Shown: positions 49,002 through 58,343, counted from the stretch's first letter. The stretch: 64,000 nucleotides of DNA from Shewanella frigidimarina (GCF_003797125.1 NZ_RKKE01000002.1:409661-473660); one strand, 5' to 3'. The notes: a model not told the origin generated them from the letters alone. A program made the numbers and translations.

Positions 49002-50193
49002 CGGTATTTCCTTGAGATAGGTCTTTCGTCTGTTGCTGAGCATCAGCCACTTTATTAGCTATTGAGGTGTCAGCTTGTGCATTTATATTGAGAGGCGCAC
49101 TTGTATTGTACGTCGTGCTAGTTTCGAGAGTTGCCGCTGCATCAGAGCTTTCCGCATCAAAATCTTCAGCATCAATTGACGCTGCCGAAGAAGCATCAAC
49201 TTGTTGTTCTAACGTTTCAGTAACGGTATCAGCGCCCATCTCTGCGCCAAGTTCTTCAACATCACCTTGGCCAATCTCGTCCCTATCGGTGTTTTCTGTA
49301 CTATCGATTCTGCCAGCAAGCTCAGCGGCTTGCTGATGTTCACTCAAATTATCGACAGATGTGGTTTGATATTGTGGATGAGTTGATTTTTGCTGCTGGA
49401 CATTTTTTGCTAACTGATTCGATTGAGCGTCTAATTCACTAAACACTTGGCTAATACGCTGTTCTACACGTAAATCGACAGAAGAACGGACACTTTCAAT
49501 CATACAGTCACCATTAGCTAACGTCGGATCAATATCGATTTGCCACTGATTTTTTTGCAATTGTTCGGCACTGTAACATTGGTTTACGAGTTCAGCGTCA
49601 GCCTGATTAAAACGTAATTTAACCAACTGTTCTTTTAATGGAAGTGCGTCAACACCTTGACGTAAAGCCGATAATATATGTTCTGGGTGAGTCTTAAGTT
49701 CATGGCCGATAACCGATTTGGCTAAACTGATTGTCATGGCCAATAATTCAGCTTCAATTTCATTATCTAAGATGGATAATGGTAACTCGAATTGGGAAAT
49801 AATGTGGTTAAGTTGTGCAATAAGCTCATTGGCTTTAATTTGCCCAGCTTCTAATCCTTGTTGCTCGCCTTGAGTAAACCCTTGTTGATGACCTTGCTCC
49901 AGTCCTTCTAAACGCCCTTGCTCTAATCCTTGTTGATGACCTTCTTGCTTACCCTGTTCAAATCCTTCTTGCTCAGCTGCAGCGCGGATGTCTTCAATTT
50001 GCGCCATAGTCGGTGGCGCCATAGACTTCTCGGCCCCAGTAACAGGAGTAGGCGTGTGGGCTTCAGAAAACTGGCCGAACAAATTTGAAGGTTCTAGGCT
50101 ACTATCTTTGGTAATATCAGGTAATTGCCAATGACTAAATTCATACTCGTTATCCGTATTAAGTGCATCTTTAGGCGATTTTGATTCAGGCAT
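48982..50193 (-). CDS. fliH: FliH, flagellar export ATPase regulator, with long C-terminal extension
   Basis: A 403-residue protein, clearly longer than typical FliH (about 230-270). Residues 77-117 contain eleven glycines at exact four-residue spacing, with Gln and Glu between ([11 protein letters not shown] type), the GxxxG helix known in FliH. The FliH/V-ATPase-E-like domain runs to about 255. Residues 257-403 form an acidic, Ser/Thr/Ala/Gln-rich and probably disordered extension with no family match that I know. It binds FliI and FliN. Two hairpins lie in the 154-base gap after fliG. Confidence 0.92.
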   Translation of the reverse strand: MPESKSPKDALNTDNEYEFSHWQLPDITKDSSLEPSNLFGQFSEAHTPTPVTGAEKSMAPPTMAQIEDIRAAAEQEGFEQGKQEGHQQGLEQGRLEGLEQGHQQGFTQGEQQGLEAGQIKANELIAQLNHIISQFELPLSILDNEIEAELLAMTISLAKSVIGHELKTHPEHILSALRQGVDALPLKEQLVKLRFNQADAELVNQCYSAEQLQKNQWQIDIDPTLANGDCMIESVRSSVDLRVEQRISQVFSELDAQSNQLAKNVQQQKSTHPQYQTTSVDNLSEHQQAAELAGRIDSTENTDRDEIGQGDVEELGAEMGADTVTETLEQQVDASSAASIDAEDFDAESSDAAATLETSTTYNTSAPLNINAQADTSIANKVADAQQQTKDLSQGNTDEHSST

Positions 50194-50242
50194 AATTCAT
50201 CACTTGTGTTGTTAAAAACATTGGCTCAAAACAAAAATAATA

Positions 50243-50276
50243 ACCGTAGCAACGGTATTAGGTGTACGACCTAATA
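50243..50276 (-). other. Two adjacent hairpins between fliG and fliH (possible attenuator)
   Basis: A perfect 8-bp stem TATTAGGT / ACCTAATA with a five-base loop abuts a 5-bp stem ACCGT / ACGGT with a four-base loop. On the minus strand they are followed by TTATTATTTTTG. The structure resembles a terminator placed inside the operon and could reduce expression of fliHIJ relative to fliEFG. Confidence 0.55.
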
Positions 50277-50347
50277 ATACAGATAGCTGACGGATATCCA
50301 AATAGAAATACCCGCCATTACTGTCACATTAATGAATATGGGAGTGG

Positions 50348-51403
50348 TTACAAGAACTCGTCACCACCGCCGCCGCCTAGCATAATCTCACCGCTGTCAC
50401 TGAGTCGACGGGCAATAGACAGAATTTCTTTTTGTGCGACTTCAACTTCGCTAATACGTATTGGTCCCATGGCTTCTAAATCGTCACGGAGCAATTCAGC
50501 TGCACGTTTAGACATATTACCCAAAATTTTCTCTTTCAACGCTTCGTCCGCACCTTTGAGTGCTTTCATCAGCACATCTTGCTGTACTTCTCGTAACAAT
50601 GCCTGAATACCGCGGTCGTCAACGTCAATGAGGTTTTCAAACACAAACATCATGTCTTGTATTTGCTGCGCCATTTCTTCATCTGACTCACGCATGGTTT
50701 CCATGATTTGACTCTCAACACCGGTATCGAGATAGTTCATGATATTAGCAGCCGCTTTTAGGCCACCCATTTTAGCCGCTTGCGCACCGCCTTGACCGGC
50801 AAATTGTTTTTCCATAATGTCGTTTAATTCTTGCAATGCCGCAGGCTGAACTTCTTCAAGATTGGCAATACGCATCATTAAATCTAAACGGGTATTTTCA
50901 GGAAACTGACTAAAAATCTCAGCAGCTTGATCGGGCTCTAAATACGACAATACAATCGTTTGAATCTGCGGATGTTCATTTTGAATAATGGTGGCCACTT
51001 GACGTGCATCCATCCATTTTAATGAATCCAGACCTTTAGCTCCGCTGCCCATGATAATTTGTTCAATTAAATTACCGGCTTTATCTTCACCCAATGCTGC
51101 AGTTAACGCTTTACGGACGAATTCTTCACTGTTAAAACCAATGGAAGAAAACTTTTGAATATCGTCTAAAAATAATTGGTGAACGCCAATGACCTTTTCT
51201 TGACCAAAGTCATCCATTGCTGCCATCGCCATACCCACTTTTTGCACTTGCTTAGGCTCTAAGTGTTTTAAAATTGACGCCGCATCCGCTTCACTCAAGC
51301 TGAGCAGTAAAATAGCCGTTTTTTCAACACCAGTAATTAACTCGGGGTCAAATGCTGTTGATTTCTCTGCTTTAGCTGCTTTATCTTTTTTTTCATTAGC
51401 CAT
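50348..51403 (-). CDS. fliG: FliG, flagellar motor switch protein
   Basis: A 351-residue C-ring protein coupling rotor to stator. N-terminal domain with TAILLLSLSEADAASILKHL, middle domain with a EHPQIQTIVLSYLEPDQAA motif, and C-terminal charged helix (KRAAELLRDDLEAMGPIR) that interacts with MotA/PomA. It overlaps the end of fliF by eight bases. Confidence 0.97.
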   Translation of the reverse strand: MANEKKDKAAKAEKSTAFDPELITGVEKTAILLLSLSEADAASILKHLEPKQVQKVGMAMAAMDDFGQEKVIGVHQLFLDDIQKFSSIGFNSEEFVRKALTAALGEDKAGNLIEQIIMGSGAKGLDSLKWMDARQVATIIQNEHPQIQTIVLSYLEPDQAAEIFSQFPENTRLDLMMRIANLEEVQPAALQELNDIMEKQFAGQGGAQAAKMGGLKAAANIMNYLDTGVESQIMETMRESDEEMAQQIQDMMFVFENLIDVDDRGIQALLREVQQDVLMKALKGADEALKEKILGNMSKRAAELLRDDLEAMGPIRISEVEVAQKEILSIARRLSDSGEIMLGGGGGDEFL

Positions 51404-53087
51404 TGTCTTGTAACCAGTTTTTAATCACTTGAGTGGAAAGCTCAGGCTCATTTGCCACTAACGCTCTAATTGCTTTAATCATATCATCATCTTTATGCAA
51501 ATTAGGTATTTGAATTGACCCATCATCGGCATAACTGTATTCCGCCTCTTTGGTATTAAGCATACCTAAGGTATCTGCGGCATACTGATCTTCAATTTCA
51601 GCTAACTCATGTCCTGGACGAATATCGTCAGGCATGTTGATGCCATTGGGATTGGTTAGCTTCTTAAGCATAGGTCGAACTACGGCCAGAATGAGTACTA
51701 AAATAACAATTGCACCTAATGCCAATTTAATCGCGCGCCAGAACCAAGGCTGCTCCCACATATCTGGCTCAGGTAACACTTCAATTAACTGGTCCATAAA
51801 CGGCACCGTTACCACTTCTAGCGCATCACCACGCTGGGTACTAAAACCTACCGCGCCTTCTAATAAGCGGCGAATATTAGTTAATTCTTGTTCTGTTCTC
51901 GGCACGCGAGTGACTTGGCCGTTCTCATCGACTTGGCCAGGTTTAAAATTAATCGCAACAGACACACTAACACGACGAACCACCCCAATTTGTTGACGGG
52001 TATGGCTAATGGTAGTGTCTAATTCATAATTACGCGTAGCTTCTTTTGATGAGTCACCAGACATGGTTGAGGTTGTTGCTTCACCTGCCACTTGCGGAAT
52101 ATCAGATTCCATCGGCGGTTGATTGCTTAGCGCACCAGGAATACCGCCAGAGTTTTGACCAGAAGAATTTCTCTCAATGATCATTTCACTGCGAATCGCC
52201 GGTAAATCAGGAGAGAAACGCTTCGCGGTTTGCTCTACTGCGGTAAAGTTCATATTCACATCGACTTGAGAAGTAAAATTCTCAGGTCCTAAAATTGGCA
52301 TTAAGATTGATTCGATTTTTTTACGGTATTCAGCCTCTTGCTGTTGTACTAGCTCTTGCTCACGACGTGCTCTAGAGGACGCGCCATCTTGACTACCGGA
52401 ATTGAGTAAGCGCCCATTTGAATCGGTTACCGTCACACGAGTAGGTTCAAGCCCTTGAACAGCAGAGCCTACGATATCAACAATGGCATCAATCTCTTCC
52501 TGGCCCAAACCACCACGACGTACATTAACGACCACTGTGGCACTGGGTTTAGATGCATTTCGGGCAAAAACATTTTCTTTTGGTAACGCTAATATCACTT
52601 TCGCACGACTAATGCTTTTTAACTCTTCAATGGCTCTGGCTAGGTTTTGTTCTTGGCTTTGTTTTAAGCGGGCTTGTTCCATACGCTGACTGACACCAAA
52701 ACCACTATCTTGGTTTAAGTAATCATTTGCTTGAGTACTACTTTGAATACCGGCACGGCTGAGCAGTAATTTAACTTCTTGATACTTATCTTCAGGCACT
52801 TTAACCACATCGACGTTAATTTGATAATCGATTTGGTTTTTATCAAGCACGTCTAAGACGAGAATCATCTCAGCCGTTTCCATTTTACCAAGTGGGCGAT
52901 AATCAGGCTCTTGGGCCCACATCATCACAAAAACAGCCATAGCAAGGCATATTGCTAATGCCAGAATCATGATGACTTGGCGCATCATATCTGCACCACC
53001 AACGCCACCAAGAAGTCCAGATTTGTTCTCTTGTTGGACACCGCCATCGGCTGTTGAACCCGAACCTACCATAATGTCTGTGCTCAC
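51396..53087 (-). CDS. fliF: FliF, flagellar MS-ring protein
   Basis: A 563-residue protein with two membrane helices: one at about 35-55 (MILALAICLAMAVFVMMW) and one at about 455-475. Between them is the YscJ/FliF ring-building region with GFGVSQRMEQARLKQSQEQN and ALPKENVF. The C-terminal tail (ELSTQVIKNWLQDNG) binds FliG. The start is GTG with AGG upstream. Together with FliG it begins basal-body assembly at the FlhF-marked pole. Confidence 0.97.
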   Translation of the reverse strand: MSTDIMVGSGSTADGGVQQENKSGLLGGVGGADMMRQVIMILALAICLAMAVFVMMWAQEPDYRPLGKMETAEMILVLDVLDKNQIDYQINVDVVKVPEDKYQEVKLLLSRAGIQSSTQANDYLNQDSGFGVSQRMEQARLKQSQEQNLARAIEELKSISRAKVILALPKENVFARNASKPSATVVVNVRRGGLGQEEIDAIVDIVGSAVQGLEPTRVTVTDSNGRLLNSGSQDGASSRARREQELVQQQEAEYRKKIESILMPILGPENFTSQVDVNMNFTAVEQTAKRFSPDLPAIRSEMIIERNSSGQNSGGIPGALSNQPPMESDIPQVAGEATTSTMSGDSSKEATRNYELDTTISHTRQQIGVVRRVSVSVAINFKPGQVDENGQVTRVPRTEQELTNIRRLLEGAVGFSTQRGDALEVVTVPFMDQLIEVLPEPDMWEQPWFWRAIKLALGAIVILVLILAVVRPMLKKLTNPNGINMPDDIRPGHELAEIEDQYAADTLGMLNTKEAEYSYADDGSIQIPNLHKDDDMIKAIRALVANEPELSTQVIKNWLQDNG

Positions 53088-53146
53088 AATACGTACCTGC
53101 TATATCTAATGTTGTTATGTTATTTAGTGCTCAAAACCGTCTGCGA

Positions 53147-53488
53147 CTAAACAGGCATACTCATAATTTCTTTATAAGCATCGACGAGCTTATTACGTAC
53201 TTGCACCGTTGCTTCAAAGGCAACGCCGGCTTTCTCACGCGCAATAACGGTATCAGACAACGTCACCGTGGTGTCGCCCATGTCTAAACGAGTCGCTAAA
53301 CTTGATGATGCTTGTTGCAGCTCATTAACGCTACCCACCGCTTGAGACAGTAACTGACTGAAATCAGCACCCGTGGTGTTATTCACTTGCTGGGTAAGGT
53401 TGGGACGAATAGATGAACCAATAGAAGGGGCTATTTCGCCGCGAAGCGATTGCATTTCTTGCATTAATGGATTTGCGCTAATCTGCAT
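53147..53488 (-). CDS. fliE: FliE, flagellar hook-basal body complex protein
   Basis: A 113-residue protein joining MS-ring and rod. The C-terminal half has the family signature (VTLSDTVIAREKAGVAFEAT, VQVRNKLVDAYKEIMSMPV). GGGAG lies seven bases before the ATG. A strong sigma-54 site is about 57 bases upstream, making fliE the first gene of fliEFGHIJ. Confidence 0.95.
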   Translation of the reverse strand: MQISANPLMQEMQSLRGEIAPSIGSSIRPNLTQQVNNTTGADFSQLLSQAVGSVNELQQASSSLATRLDMGDTTVTLSDTVIAREKAGVAFEATVQVRNKLVDAYKEIMSMPV

Positions 53489-53544
53489 GGTGTAACTCCC
53501 TTTCGTCGACTTTTTGACGACAACAATAACTGATAAGGAGTTAA

Positions 53545-53562
53545 AGCAATTTAGATGCCAGT
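53545..53562 (-). promoter_or_regulatory. Putative sigma-54 promoter of the fliE operon
   Basis: Minus-strand CTGGCATCTAAATTGCTT: near-consensus half-sites with GG and GC exactly ten bases apart. Predicted start near 53534, about 46 bases before fliE. Confidence 0.87.
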
Positions 53563-53615
53563 ATTACAATTAGTAAAAGATTCGTCGATAAAAGAGGGGG
53601 AGAACACAAGCACAA

Positions 53616-53657
53616 GCAAAAGTAACCTCTCCATTAAATGCAACAGGTTACTTTTGC
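53616..53657 (-). terminator. Terminator of the flrBC operon
   Basis: A perfect 13-bp inverted repeat (GCAAAAGTAACCT and its complement) around a 16-base loop, 80 bases after the flrC stop and before the fliE promoter. The T-tract lies partly within the stem (ACTTTTGC on the minus strand), so efficiency is uncertain. Confidence 0.72.
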
Positions 53658-53737
53658 GTAGGTTAACAATAAAAAAATAGACTTAATTAGACTATTAAAT
53701 CATAACGTTAACGAACGAATTGCTGACAACATTTGCG

Positions 53738-55087
53738 CTAAGCAGGTAATTGAATACCCATATCACGCATTTTGGCCATTTTATAACGTAGCGTACGGGC
53801 GCTTATACCAAGCTTTTCAGCGACCATTTTCCGACTGCCCTGACATTGATTTAGAGTTTCTAAAATAATGACATGTTCTTGGGCTTTTAGTTCATCACCT
53901 AAACCGTCAACTTCGGCTGGCTTATCCGCTTCAACACATTCAGTTGAAACTAACTTCACATCGGCACAATCTAAAATAATGTCATTGACACCAATATCAT
54001 CATTAACCCGTAATATCAGCGCTCGTTGAATAACATTATCTAACTCGCGCACGTTACCGGGCCAACGATGAGTTAATAAACGCCGAGTGGCAGCATCATC
54101 AAGCTTAGGTACCGAAGCCATATTAAATGCTTTAGCATGTTTAATCAGCAAATGCCGCGCCAGCGGTAATATATCTGCAGGACGCTGATGCAATGCAGGC
54201 CACGTTAACGGAAACACATTAATTCGATAGTATAAATCTTCCCTAAACTCACCCGAGGTCGCCATGGCTTTTAAATCTCGGTTTGAGGTTGCCAACACTC
54301 GAACATCAAGTTTAATGGTTTTGCGGCCACCTAAACGCTCTACTTCGCGCTCTTGTAATACCCTGAGCAATTTAGCTTGTAAGCCAAGTTCCATCTCAGA
54401 TATTTCATCAAGTAATATCGTGCCGCCTTGGGCTTGTTCAAACTTGCCTGGGCAGGCTTGATAAGCGCCCGTAAATGCGCCCTTTTCGTAACCAAATAAA
54501 GTGGCTTCTAACATATTTTCAGGTATTGCGGCGCAGTTAATCGCAATAAAAGGCTGATCATGGCGTTGACTATGTTGATGAATATAACGCGCTAACACTT
54601 CTTTACCTGAGCCACTTGGACCCATAATCATTACCGATGCATCAGATACTGCTACCCGTTGAGCCAACGACAACAGCGCTAAACTTTTCTCATCAGCGAC
54701 CACGGGTTTATCATGATTTTGTTTTAAAGGTAAATAACGTGACACCTGATTCAATAACACTTCAGGCGCAAACGGTTTAGCAAGATAATCCACCGCGCCT
54801 AATTTCATCGCACTCACGGCACTGTTAATAGTGGCATAAGCGGTCATTAACAATACTGGCAATTTAGGTTGGTTTTGTTGTAAATAGCTTAACAAGCCCA
54901 TGCCACCAATACCGTCCATTTGCACATCACTAATCACCAAATCAAATTGGTTGGCTTTTAGGGCCAAAATAGCCTCTTCAGCGCTACCTACGTCAATACA
55001 GTCATAGTGGGCAAGCATGAGGGTATCAAGCAATGCCTCACGTAAATCAGCATCATCTTCAACTAATAGAATATTTGCTTCAGCCAC
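53738..55087 (-). CDS. flrC: FlrC, sigma-54-dependent flagellar response regulator
   Basis: A 449-residue activator of class III flagellar genes, phosphorylated by FlrB. Receiver domain with Asp54 (LVISDVQMDG). The AAA+ domain has Walker A GPSGSGKEVLARYIH, the sigma-54-contacting GAFTGA loop and Walker B ILLDEISEM. The C-terminal Fis-type HTH is MVAEKLGISARTLRYKM. GTG start with AGGAGG six bases upstream; eight-base overlap with flrB. Confidence 0.94.
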   Translation of the reverse strand: MAEANILLVEDDADLREALLDTLMLAHYDCIDVGSAEEAILALKANQFDLVISDVQMDGIGGMGLLSYLQQNQPKLPVLLMTAYATINSAVSAMKLGAVDYLAKPFAPEVLLNQVSRYLPLKQNHDKPVVADEKSLALLSLAQRVAVSDASVMIMGPSGSGKEVLARYIHQHSQRHDQPFIAINCAAIPENMLEATLFGYEKGAFTGAYQACPGKFEQAQGGTILLDEISEMELGLQAKLLRVLQEREVERLGGRKTIKLDVRVLATSNRDLKAMATSGEFREDLYYRINVFPLTWPALHQRPADILPLARHLLIKHAKAFNMASVPKLDDAATRRLLTHRWPGNVRELDNVIQRALILRVNDDIGVNDIILDCADVKLVSTECVEADKPAEVDGLGDELKAQEHVIILETLNQCQGSRKMVAEKLGISARTLRYKMAKMRDMGIQLPA

Positions 55088-56297
55088 GCTTCACCTCCTG
55101 ATCACTTGCTTTGTTAATTTGTGGAAAGCTCAACCTAATATGGCAACCCATACCCGGCTTACACGACAATTGAATTTGTCCACCATGGTTACGCACTACC
55201 GACTGTACAACCGCTAAGCCCAAACCAGTACCTTGGCTTTTAGTGGTAAAAAAGGGTTCAAGAATTTGTTGTTGCATTGACGGTTCGAGCCCTTTGCCAT
55301 TGTCGATGACATCTAACAATAGCCCATCTGGTGTCTCGCTGGCACTGACCTTTATTTTTGTGGCGCCCGCTTCAATGCTATTCATCACTAGATTATTAAC
55401 GGCAGAACTAAGTGCATTAGCATTGGCAAGCATCAATGAATGTGAAGTATCTTCAACAACAAGCTGGCAATGTTTTTTATCTGCAATCGGTTCGCAACTG
55501 GCCATTACTTGGCTAATGATTTCATCCATTGAGACTGATTCAGCCATCCCATCTTGACGCCCCCTTGCCATTAGCAACATGTCATTAACTTGACGTTCTA
55601 GCTCATTAAGCCGGTCAACCAATTTAGATTGAAATTTAGACCGGGCAGAATCAGATAATTTAGGGCTAGCAAGATTAGAGGCATACAACAAAGCGGCAGA
55701 CAATGGGGTGCGCACCTGATGTGCTAATGTCGCCACCATTTTGCCTAATGCCGATAAACGTTGTAAATGAGACAAGTTTTTCTGCAATAAACGGGTTTCA
55801 GTGAGATCGGTTAACACAATCAACTGCCCAGGTTCAGGCGCTAATGGCGTAATAGCCAATTTTACTCGTCGACCATTTTTAAGCGACACTTCATGGCCGT
55901 CATCATCTTGTGGGGCAAAAGCACGATGAATAATATCAAACCAACGGGCCCCCTGCAGAGGTCGTCCTAAGAGTTCGGTTGCAACTGGGTTGGCTAACGT
56001 AACCACACCGTCACCATCAAGGATCACCACACCAGATGGCATGGCTTGAAGAATATGCGCCATTTGATTTGACATATTGGCGGCCTTACTAGAATAAGTA
56101 CTGATAACGGGAGTGGCAGAATTAGTGGTTAAGTTAGTTGCTAAGTTGGTAGCAAAGTTCACATTACGCTGCTGAACTGAATTAATCCCAATAGCTGGCG
56201 ATTCCGCTTCTGTATCAGTTGTAGTGATAGACGAAGCTGACGCAGGTAACTCATAGTCTGAATGATCTGTATGTGTTAACGCTCGTGCTAAATACAT
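55080..56297 (-). CDS. flrB: FlrB, flagellar sensor histidine kinase
   Basis: A 405-residue soluble kinase without membrane segments. An unconserved Ser/Thr/Asn-rich N-terminal stretch (1-75) precedes a PAS domain (about 78-175), a HisKA domain with His193 in LAHQVRTPLS, and the HATPase domain with NALSSAVNNLVMNSIEAGA, DNGKGLEP and TGLGLAVV. GGAG lies five bases before the ATG. A sigma-54 site is just upstream, placing flrBC under FlrA. The input signal is unknown; in relatives it senses basal-body completion. Confidence 0.93.
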   Translation of the reverse strand: MYLARALTHTDHSDYELPASASSITTTDTEAESPAIGINSVQQRNVNFATNLATNLTTNSATPVISTYSSKAANMSNQMAHILQAMPSGVVILDGDGVVTLANPVATELLGRPLQGARWFDIIHRAFAPQDDDGHEVSLKNGRRVKLAITPLAPEPGQLIVLTDLTETRLLQKNLSHLQRLSALGKMVATLAHQVRTPLSAALLYASNLASPKLSDSARSKFQSKLVDRLNELERQVNDMLLMARGRQDGMAESVSMDEIISQVMASCEPIADKKHCQLVVEDTSHSLMLANANALSSAVNNLVMNSIEAGATKIKVSASETPDGLLLDVIDNGKGLEPSMQQQILEPFFTTKSQGTGLGLAVVQSVVRNHGGQIQLSCKPGMGCHIRLSFPQINKASDQEVKRG

Positions 56298-56334
56298 GGT
56301 CGCTCCGTCAAAAAAATAACATTTGATTAGCTGA

Positions 56335-56352
56335 ATGCATTTACTGTGCCAA
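56335..56352 (-). promoter_or_regulatory. Putative sigma-54 promoter of flrBC
   Basis: Minus-strand TTGGCACAGTAAATGCAT: a perfect -24 half (TGGCAC) and GG-N10-GC spacing; the -12 half is ATGCAT rather than TTGCA/T. Predicted start near 56325, 28 bases before flrB. Confidence 0.78.
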
Positions 56353-56487
56353 GCAATTTCTTATAGTAATAGAAGCATCGGCAGACCGTGTTTTAAGCCA
56401 GTGATAAAGCAACATACTTATGAGTTTAGTTCATTGGCCTTACCACATTTTGCAAAACCAATATTTCGGCCAGCATGCAATAAAACT

Positions 56488-56513
56488 ACTTAATCACAAT
56501 ACTTAATCGCAAT
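56488..56513. repeat. Tandem 13-bp direct repeat upstream of flrB
   Basis: ACTTAATCACAAT is followed immediately by ACTTAATCGCAAT, one mismatch. It lies about 160 bases upstream of the flrB sigma-54 site, a distance typical of enhancer-binding proteins; a role as such is inference. Confidence 0.6.
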
Positions 56514-56629
56514 ACTATTTAGCAGTAACAATATATTACTTCTCAAGTTAAAAATATTTGCTGTGCCAAGCTATTATCTCAAGCACTAGAAACATGAGAT
56601 CATTAATTTTTCAGTTACTGATAAAACGA

Positions 56630-56655
56630 AAAAACACACTTGAGGGTGTGTTTTT
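56630..56655 (-). terminator. Terminator of flrA
   Basis: A 10-bp stem AAAAACACAC / GTGTGTTTTT with a six-base loop, just after the flrA stop, symmetric on both strands. Confidence 0.85.
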
Positions 56656-56681
56656 ATAAAATCCAAAATTCAGATAATGGT

Positions 56682-58112
56682 CTAGTCTTTACTCAAACCA
56701 TATTTACGCATTTTTTCGACTAATGTTGTACGACGAATACCCAACATTTCGGCGGCTCTTGCTACAACACTATCTTGCTGCTCAAGTGCTTGACGGATCA
56801 TGTCAATTTCTAATTCAGCTAGTAAATCTTTTAAATTAACCCCTTCTGGCGGCAATTCACTAGGGAAACGCGTTTCAGGTATTTCTACAGGCTCTTCATC
56901 ACTGAATATTGAAGCTAAAGCATCGCGCTCTAATTGTTCTTCACTGATTTCAACGCAATATTCAGGTACCTCTATATAACGGTATTTATGCGGTAAATCA
57001 TTAACGTCGACTAATCCACCAGGGAATAAGATGGTTAAACGTTCAACTAAGTTTGATAACTCACGCACATTACCAGACCAAGGGTGTTCTTTTAACGATT
57101 CAATCGCACGTTGAGTGAAACGAACCTTACCGCGGCCTTCATTAAATACTCGGCTAACTAATTCGTGCAATAAAAGCGGCACATCGTCACGACGCTCACT
57201 TAATCCTGGCATCTCAATTGGGAACACATTGAGTCGATAATATAAATCTTCTCGAAATGAGTTATCTACAATCATGGTTTCAAGATCGCGATGCGTTGCG
57301 GCAACGATACGCACATCGGTAGCAATTGTTTTACTGCCACCAACACGTTCAAATACCTTTTCTTGCAACACACGTAACAACTTAACTTGCATTTGCAGCG
57401 GCATATCACCAATTTCATCTAAAAAGAGCGTGCCACCTTCAGCCAATTCAAAACGGCCTTTACGAGATGATATAGCCCCAGTGAAAGAGCCTTTTTCATG
57501 GCCAAACAATTCACTTTCAAGTAATTCAGCAGGAATCGCACCACAATTGACCGGGATAAATGGTCCATCTCGTCGTTCAGATAAATAATGAATATTACGC
57601 GCTACAACCTCTTTACCAGTCCCCGATTGACCCAGTACTAATACTGTCGCATCAGAGCTTGATACTTGGTTAATCAAATGGCGGACTTTAGCAATACCTT
57701 CACTGCGCCCGACTAAGCTTCGGAATAGTTTGGTTTGGTTGCCACTGGTTAAAGTGTGTTCTCGCTTGGCTTGGCCAAAAACTTGGCAAAAATGCAGCAG
57801 TTCAGTCAATTGCGGGTAATTTATTGGCTCTTCAATTGTTCCGAGCATGTTGGATAAATTGATATCGGTATCGCCTAATAACAACATCGGTTGCCAAGGC
57901 ACTATAGCGGCTATGTTTTTAATACTCTCGACGCTGATGTTTTCATCAACAATGACAACAGCGCGATACCGAGATTGCTCGATCAGGGCTAAAAAAGATT
58001 CATTAGAGACAATTTCACACTGCTCGCCTAGGAATTCGAAAATGCAGCACAAACGAGTCACGCGCTCTGATGGGGTACCGACAATTAAAATTCTTTGTTC
58101 TATTTGCATCAT
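56682..58112 (-). CDS. flrA: FlrA, sigma-54-dependent master regulator of flagellar genes
   Basis: A 476-residue FleQ/FlrA-type activator at the top of the polar-flagellum hierarchy. The N-terminal domain is receiver-like but degenerate (about 6-115). The AAA+ domain has Walker A GQSGTGKE at 161-168, GSFTGA (one residue off the canonical GAFTGA) at 208-213 and Walker B LFLDEIGD at 229-236. The C-terminal Fis-type HTH reads AAEMLGIRRTTLVEKMRKYG. Two adjacent ATGs open the frame and no clear ribosome site is visible. Binding of cyclic di-GMP and antagonism by FlhG are known in relatives. Confidence 0.94.
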   Translation of the reverse strand: MMQIEQRILIVGTPSERVTRLCCIFEFLGEQCEIVSNESFLALIEQSRYRAVVIVDENISVESIKNIAAIVPWQPMLLLGDTDINLSNMLGTIEEPINYPQLTELLHFCQVFGQAKREHTLTSGNQTKLFRSLVGRSEGIAKVRHLINQVSSSDATVLVLGQSGTGKEVVARNIHYLSERRDGPFIPVNCGAIPAELLESELFGHEKGSFTGAISSRKGRFELAEGGTLFLDEIGDMPLQMQVKLLRVLQEKVFERVGGSKTIATDVRIVAATHRDLETMIVDNSFREDLYYRLNVFPIEMPGLSERRDDVPLLLHELVSRVFNEGRGKVRFTQRAIESLKEHPWSGNVRELSNLVERLTILFPGGLVDVNDLPHKYRYIEVPEYCVEISEEQLERDALASIFSDEEPVEIPETRFPSELPPEGVNLKDLLAELEIDMIRQALEQQDSVVARAAEMLGIRRTTLVEKMRKYGLSKD

Positions 58113-58343
58113 TCAGAAGGCCAAAAGCTCTTGTTATAGGTATTGATTCGGGATGATTATGCCGCATATCGCCACATAAGCCAAAGTACATTGCCGTCAT
58201 AAAAACTAACAGCACTGACATTATTCTAGCATTATTCCTAAAACAGGATCGTTAATCCGCTAAATACAGTGAAGAAAAACGAACTCAATGGTAAATAACC
58301 TCAGCTAGGGATAATAAATGGTTATCAAACAGCCCTTTGTCTC

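Larger units (their letters stand above)
56298..56681 (-). other. flrA-flrB intergenic region (384 bp)
   Basis: Contains the flrA terminator (56630-56655), the flrB sigma-54 site (56335-56352), a tandem 13-base duplication (56488-56513) and a diverged second copy of the sequence around the promoter's -24 half (56561-56597 against 56344-56380). Sites for FlrA should lie here, but no consensus can be called. Confidence 0.6.

Noticed and set aside
50281..50300. Sigma-54 site before fliH
   Set aside because: GG-N10-GC spacing occurs by chance (TGGATA ... CAGCT) but both half-sites are poor compared with the four accepted sites.
56551..56568. Second sigma-54 promoter in the flrA-flrB gap
   Set aside because: A good TGGCAC half is present but the base pair ten positions away is AT instead of GC.
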